From Puniceicoccales bacterium (lineage in GTDB: Bacteria; Verrucomicrobiota; Verrucomicrobiia; Opitutales; JAIRKQ01): DNA of 7,659 nt. The notes under the pieces are model-generated. The model was not told the DNA's origin, did no database searches, and saw only the letters and a program-made list of their open reading frames with translations. Where the stretch lies: assembly GCA_031279395.1 (NCBI GenBank), contig JAITIO010000010.1, positions 1 to 7,659 on the forward strand. Direction: 5' to 3'. Position 1 is the first letter of the stretch; every line of letters begins with the position of its first letter. A program made the position numbers and the translations under genes. Positions 6,964 through 7,659 of the stretch are shown piece by piece.

Positions 6964-7659
6964 AAAGTAAGACGATTAACTTAAAATTTATCTTATCGGC
7001 GGCGGCGTCGTTCTTACACCTTGGTCAATGGGAATCGGATGGAGGAAATGGAAGGTTCGTCATTGCTCTTGCCATTGGTTTTTGGGTTGCTTTGTGTCGA
7101 TTCAAATTTGGGCCATCCCGGTGAACTCCGGAAACAATCTGGAGAATGCGCATTCCAATGGGATTTATTAGAGAAAGTTTGGCCAAAAAATGCATACCAT
7201 AGAGAGGGTTATGGAGGAGATGGTTATCAAGCAATCGTTGGATGCAAAAATCGATCCGCTGACCTCCCAAAAAAATTCTCGACTCCAAAATCAAACGGCA
7301 TTGCTATCTATTTCGGTGGCTAGACAAAGCAGTCAAAATGTAACAATTTCAAATCCCAATGCACTAAGGTTAGTCCTCAAAATAAAGTTTGTTTCCGAAA
7401 AAACTTCCGAAAAAAACCCGACGCCGTCTCTGAAAAAGTCCCCGAGAAAAACTTTGAGCAGATCTCCGAAAAAGTTTTCCAAAAATTTCCTGAAAGAATC
7501 TTAAAAAGAATTTCCGACCATATCCCCGAAAAAACTTTCGAAGAAATCTCTGACAACGTTCTTGGAAAAATGGCCGGATGCGTCGTCGAGAAAGCCCTGC
7601 AAAAATTGCTGAAAACAAATGTCCGGAAAAACTTTACAAAAAGCTTCCCAAAAAGAAAA
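6960..7659 (+). pseudogene. Unrecognised gene coupled to mtaB, N-terminal hydrophobic region and Glu/Lys-rich helical repeats; frameshifted, 3' end outside window
   Basis: From GTG 6960 the product starts VKSKTINLKFILSAAASFLH, then FVIALAIGFWVAL, one or two hydrophobic segments suggesting an inner-membrane anchor. That frame stops near 7132, but the next frame carries on smoothly with VSIQIWAIPVNSGNNLENAH, hits TAG 7169-7171, then gives MHTIERVMEEMVIKQSLDAK through LRLVLKIKFVSEKTSEK. At an A7 run (7410-7416) a further shift leads to KKPDAVSEKVPEKNFEQISE and a Glu/Lys-rich, heptad-like helical region open to the window end. A membrane anchor followed by a long charged helical stalk recalls TonB/TolA-type envelope proteins, but I see no diagnostic motif, so the function stays open. 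It carries at least two frameshifts and one stop. Confidence 0.5.
7426..7593 (+). repeat. Two imperfect 84-bp (28-residue) tandem repeats
   Basis: In the last frame, residues coded by 7426-7509 begin VSEKVPEKNFEQISEKVFQK and those coded by 7510-7593 begin ISDHIPEKTFEEISDNVLGK. Aligned without gaps about 10 of 28 residues are identical (IS/VS, PEK, FE, IS, V, K positions). Twenty-eight residues equal four heptads, fitting a coiled-coil stalk. Around them the DNA is A-rich with recurrent tccgaaaaa words. Confidence 0.5.

Noticed and set aside
2348..7171. Reassignment of TAG (or TGA) as a sense codon, since several genes read through TAG at 2348, 4018, 5268, 5406, 6703 and 7169
   Set aside because: TAA and TGA lesions, frameshifts, deletions and loss of catalytic residues occur in the same genes, and the TAG sites do not match one consistent amino acid in the families (Tyr at 5406, about Arg at 4018). 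Ordinary decay explains all of it.
7370..7618. Minus-strand 82-codon frame rich in Arg and Phe
   Set aside because: It is the antisense of an A-rich repeated Lys/Glu coding stretch; the Phe/Arg content is a by-product of the tccgaaaaa words.
7410..7659. Periodic ccgaaaaa words considered as a CRISPR or non-coding repeat array
   Set aside because: Copies differ in length and spacing, have no constant repeat and spacer structure, and are explained by recurring Glu-Lys codons.

Overview
The window looks like bacterial DNA in an advanced state of gene decay. It is fairly AT-rich. Every recognisable housekeeping gene that lies wholly inside it (mutL, a RodZ-like HTH gene, an rluA-type gene, an mtaB-type gene) is broken by frameshifts, nonsense codons or deletions. 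The reading frames and family matches are bacterial. The overall look (HTH plus DUF4115-like protein, MutL without the endonuclease motif) would suit a Verrucomicrobia/Opitutae-type symbiont, but that taxonomic call is a weak inference from remembered family patterns. A decayed piece of bacterial DNA inserted into a host nuclear genome is an alternative that this window alone cannot exclude.

Layout. 1-593 (minus): 5' part of an intact aldose-1-epimerase-like gene running off the left edge. 594-791: intergenic, with a possible peptide-deformylase-like start and a perfect 12-bp palindrome. 792-2557 (plus): mutL with one frameshift and one in-frame stop. 2645-3259: an open but unrecognised reading frame, whose first part may be a remnant of an IS200-type transposase read in another frame. 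3254-3318: two copies of a 25-bp direct repeat with a 40-bp period. 3339-4152: HTH/RodZ-like pseudogene, with the HTH at the start and a DUF4115-like beta domain at the end in another frame. 4153-4500: no gene seen. 4501-4961 (minus): C-terminal half of a pogo/Tigger (Jerky)-like DDE transposase, a type best known from eukaryotes. 5013-5550: rluA-type pseudouridine synthase missing its N-terminus, with stops and a one-base slip in an A7 run. 5625-5858: unrecognised broken frame. 5848-6963: mtaB-like methylthiotransferase with three internal stops, lost cysteines and an internal deletion. 6960-7659: a gene translationally coupled to mtaB (GTGA overlap), frameshifted, with a hydrophobic N-terminal region and Glu/Lys-rich helical repeats, running off the right edge.

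How it fits together. The broken genes cover mismatch repair (mutL), RNA modification (rluA, mtaB) and cell-shape or envelope function (rodZ-like), which are typical early losses in a host-restricted genome. At least two frameshifts can be explained exactly as one-base slips in A-runs, and the mutL break is also a one-base loss. That is the pattern expected once mismatch repair is gone. The eukaryote-type transposase next to a beheaded rluA is the most unusual object in the window.
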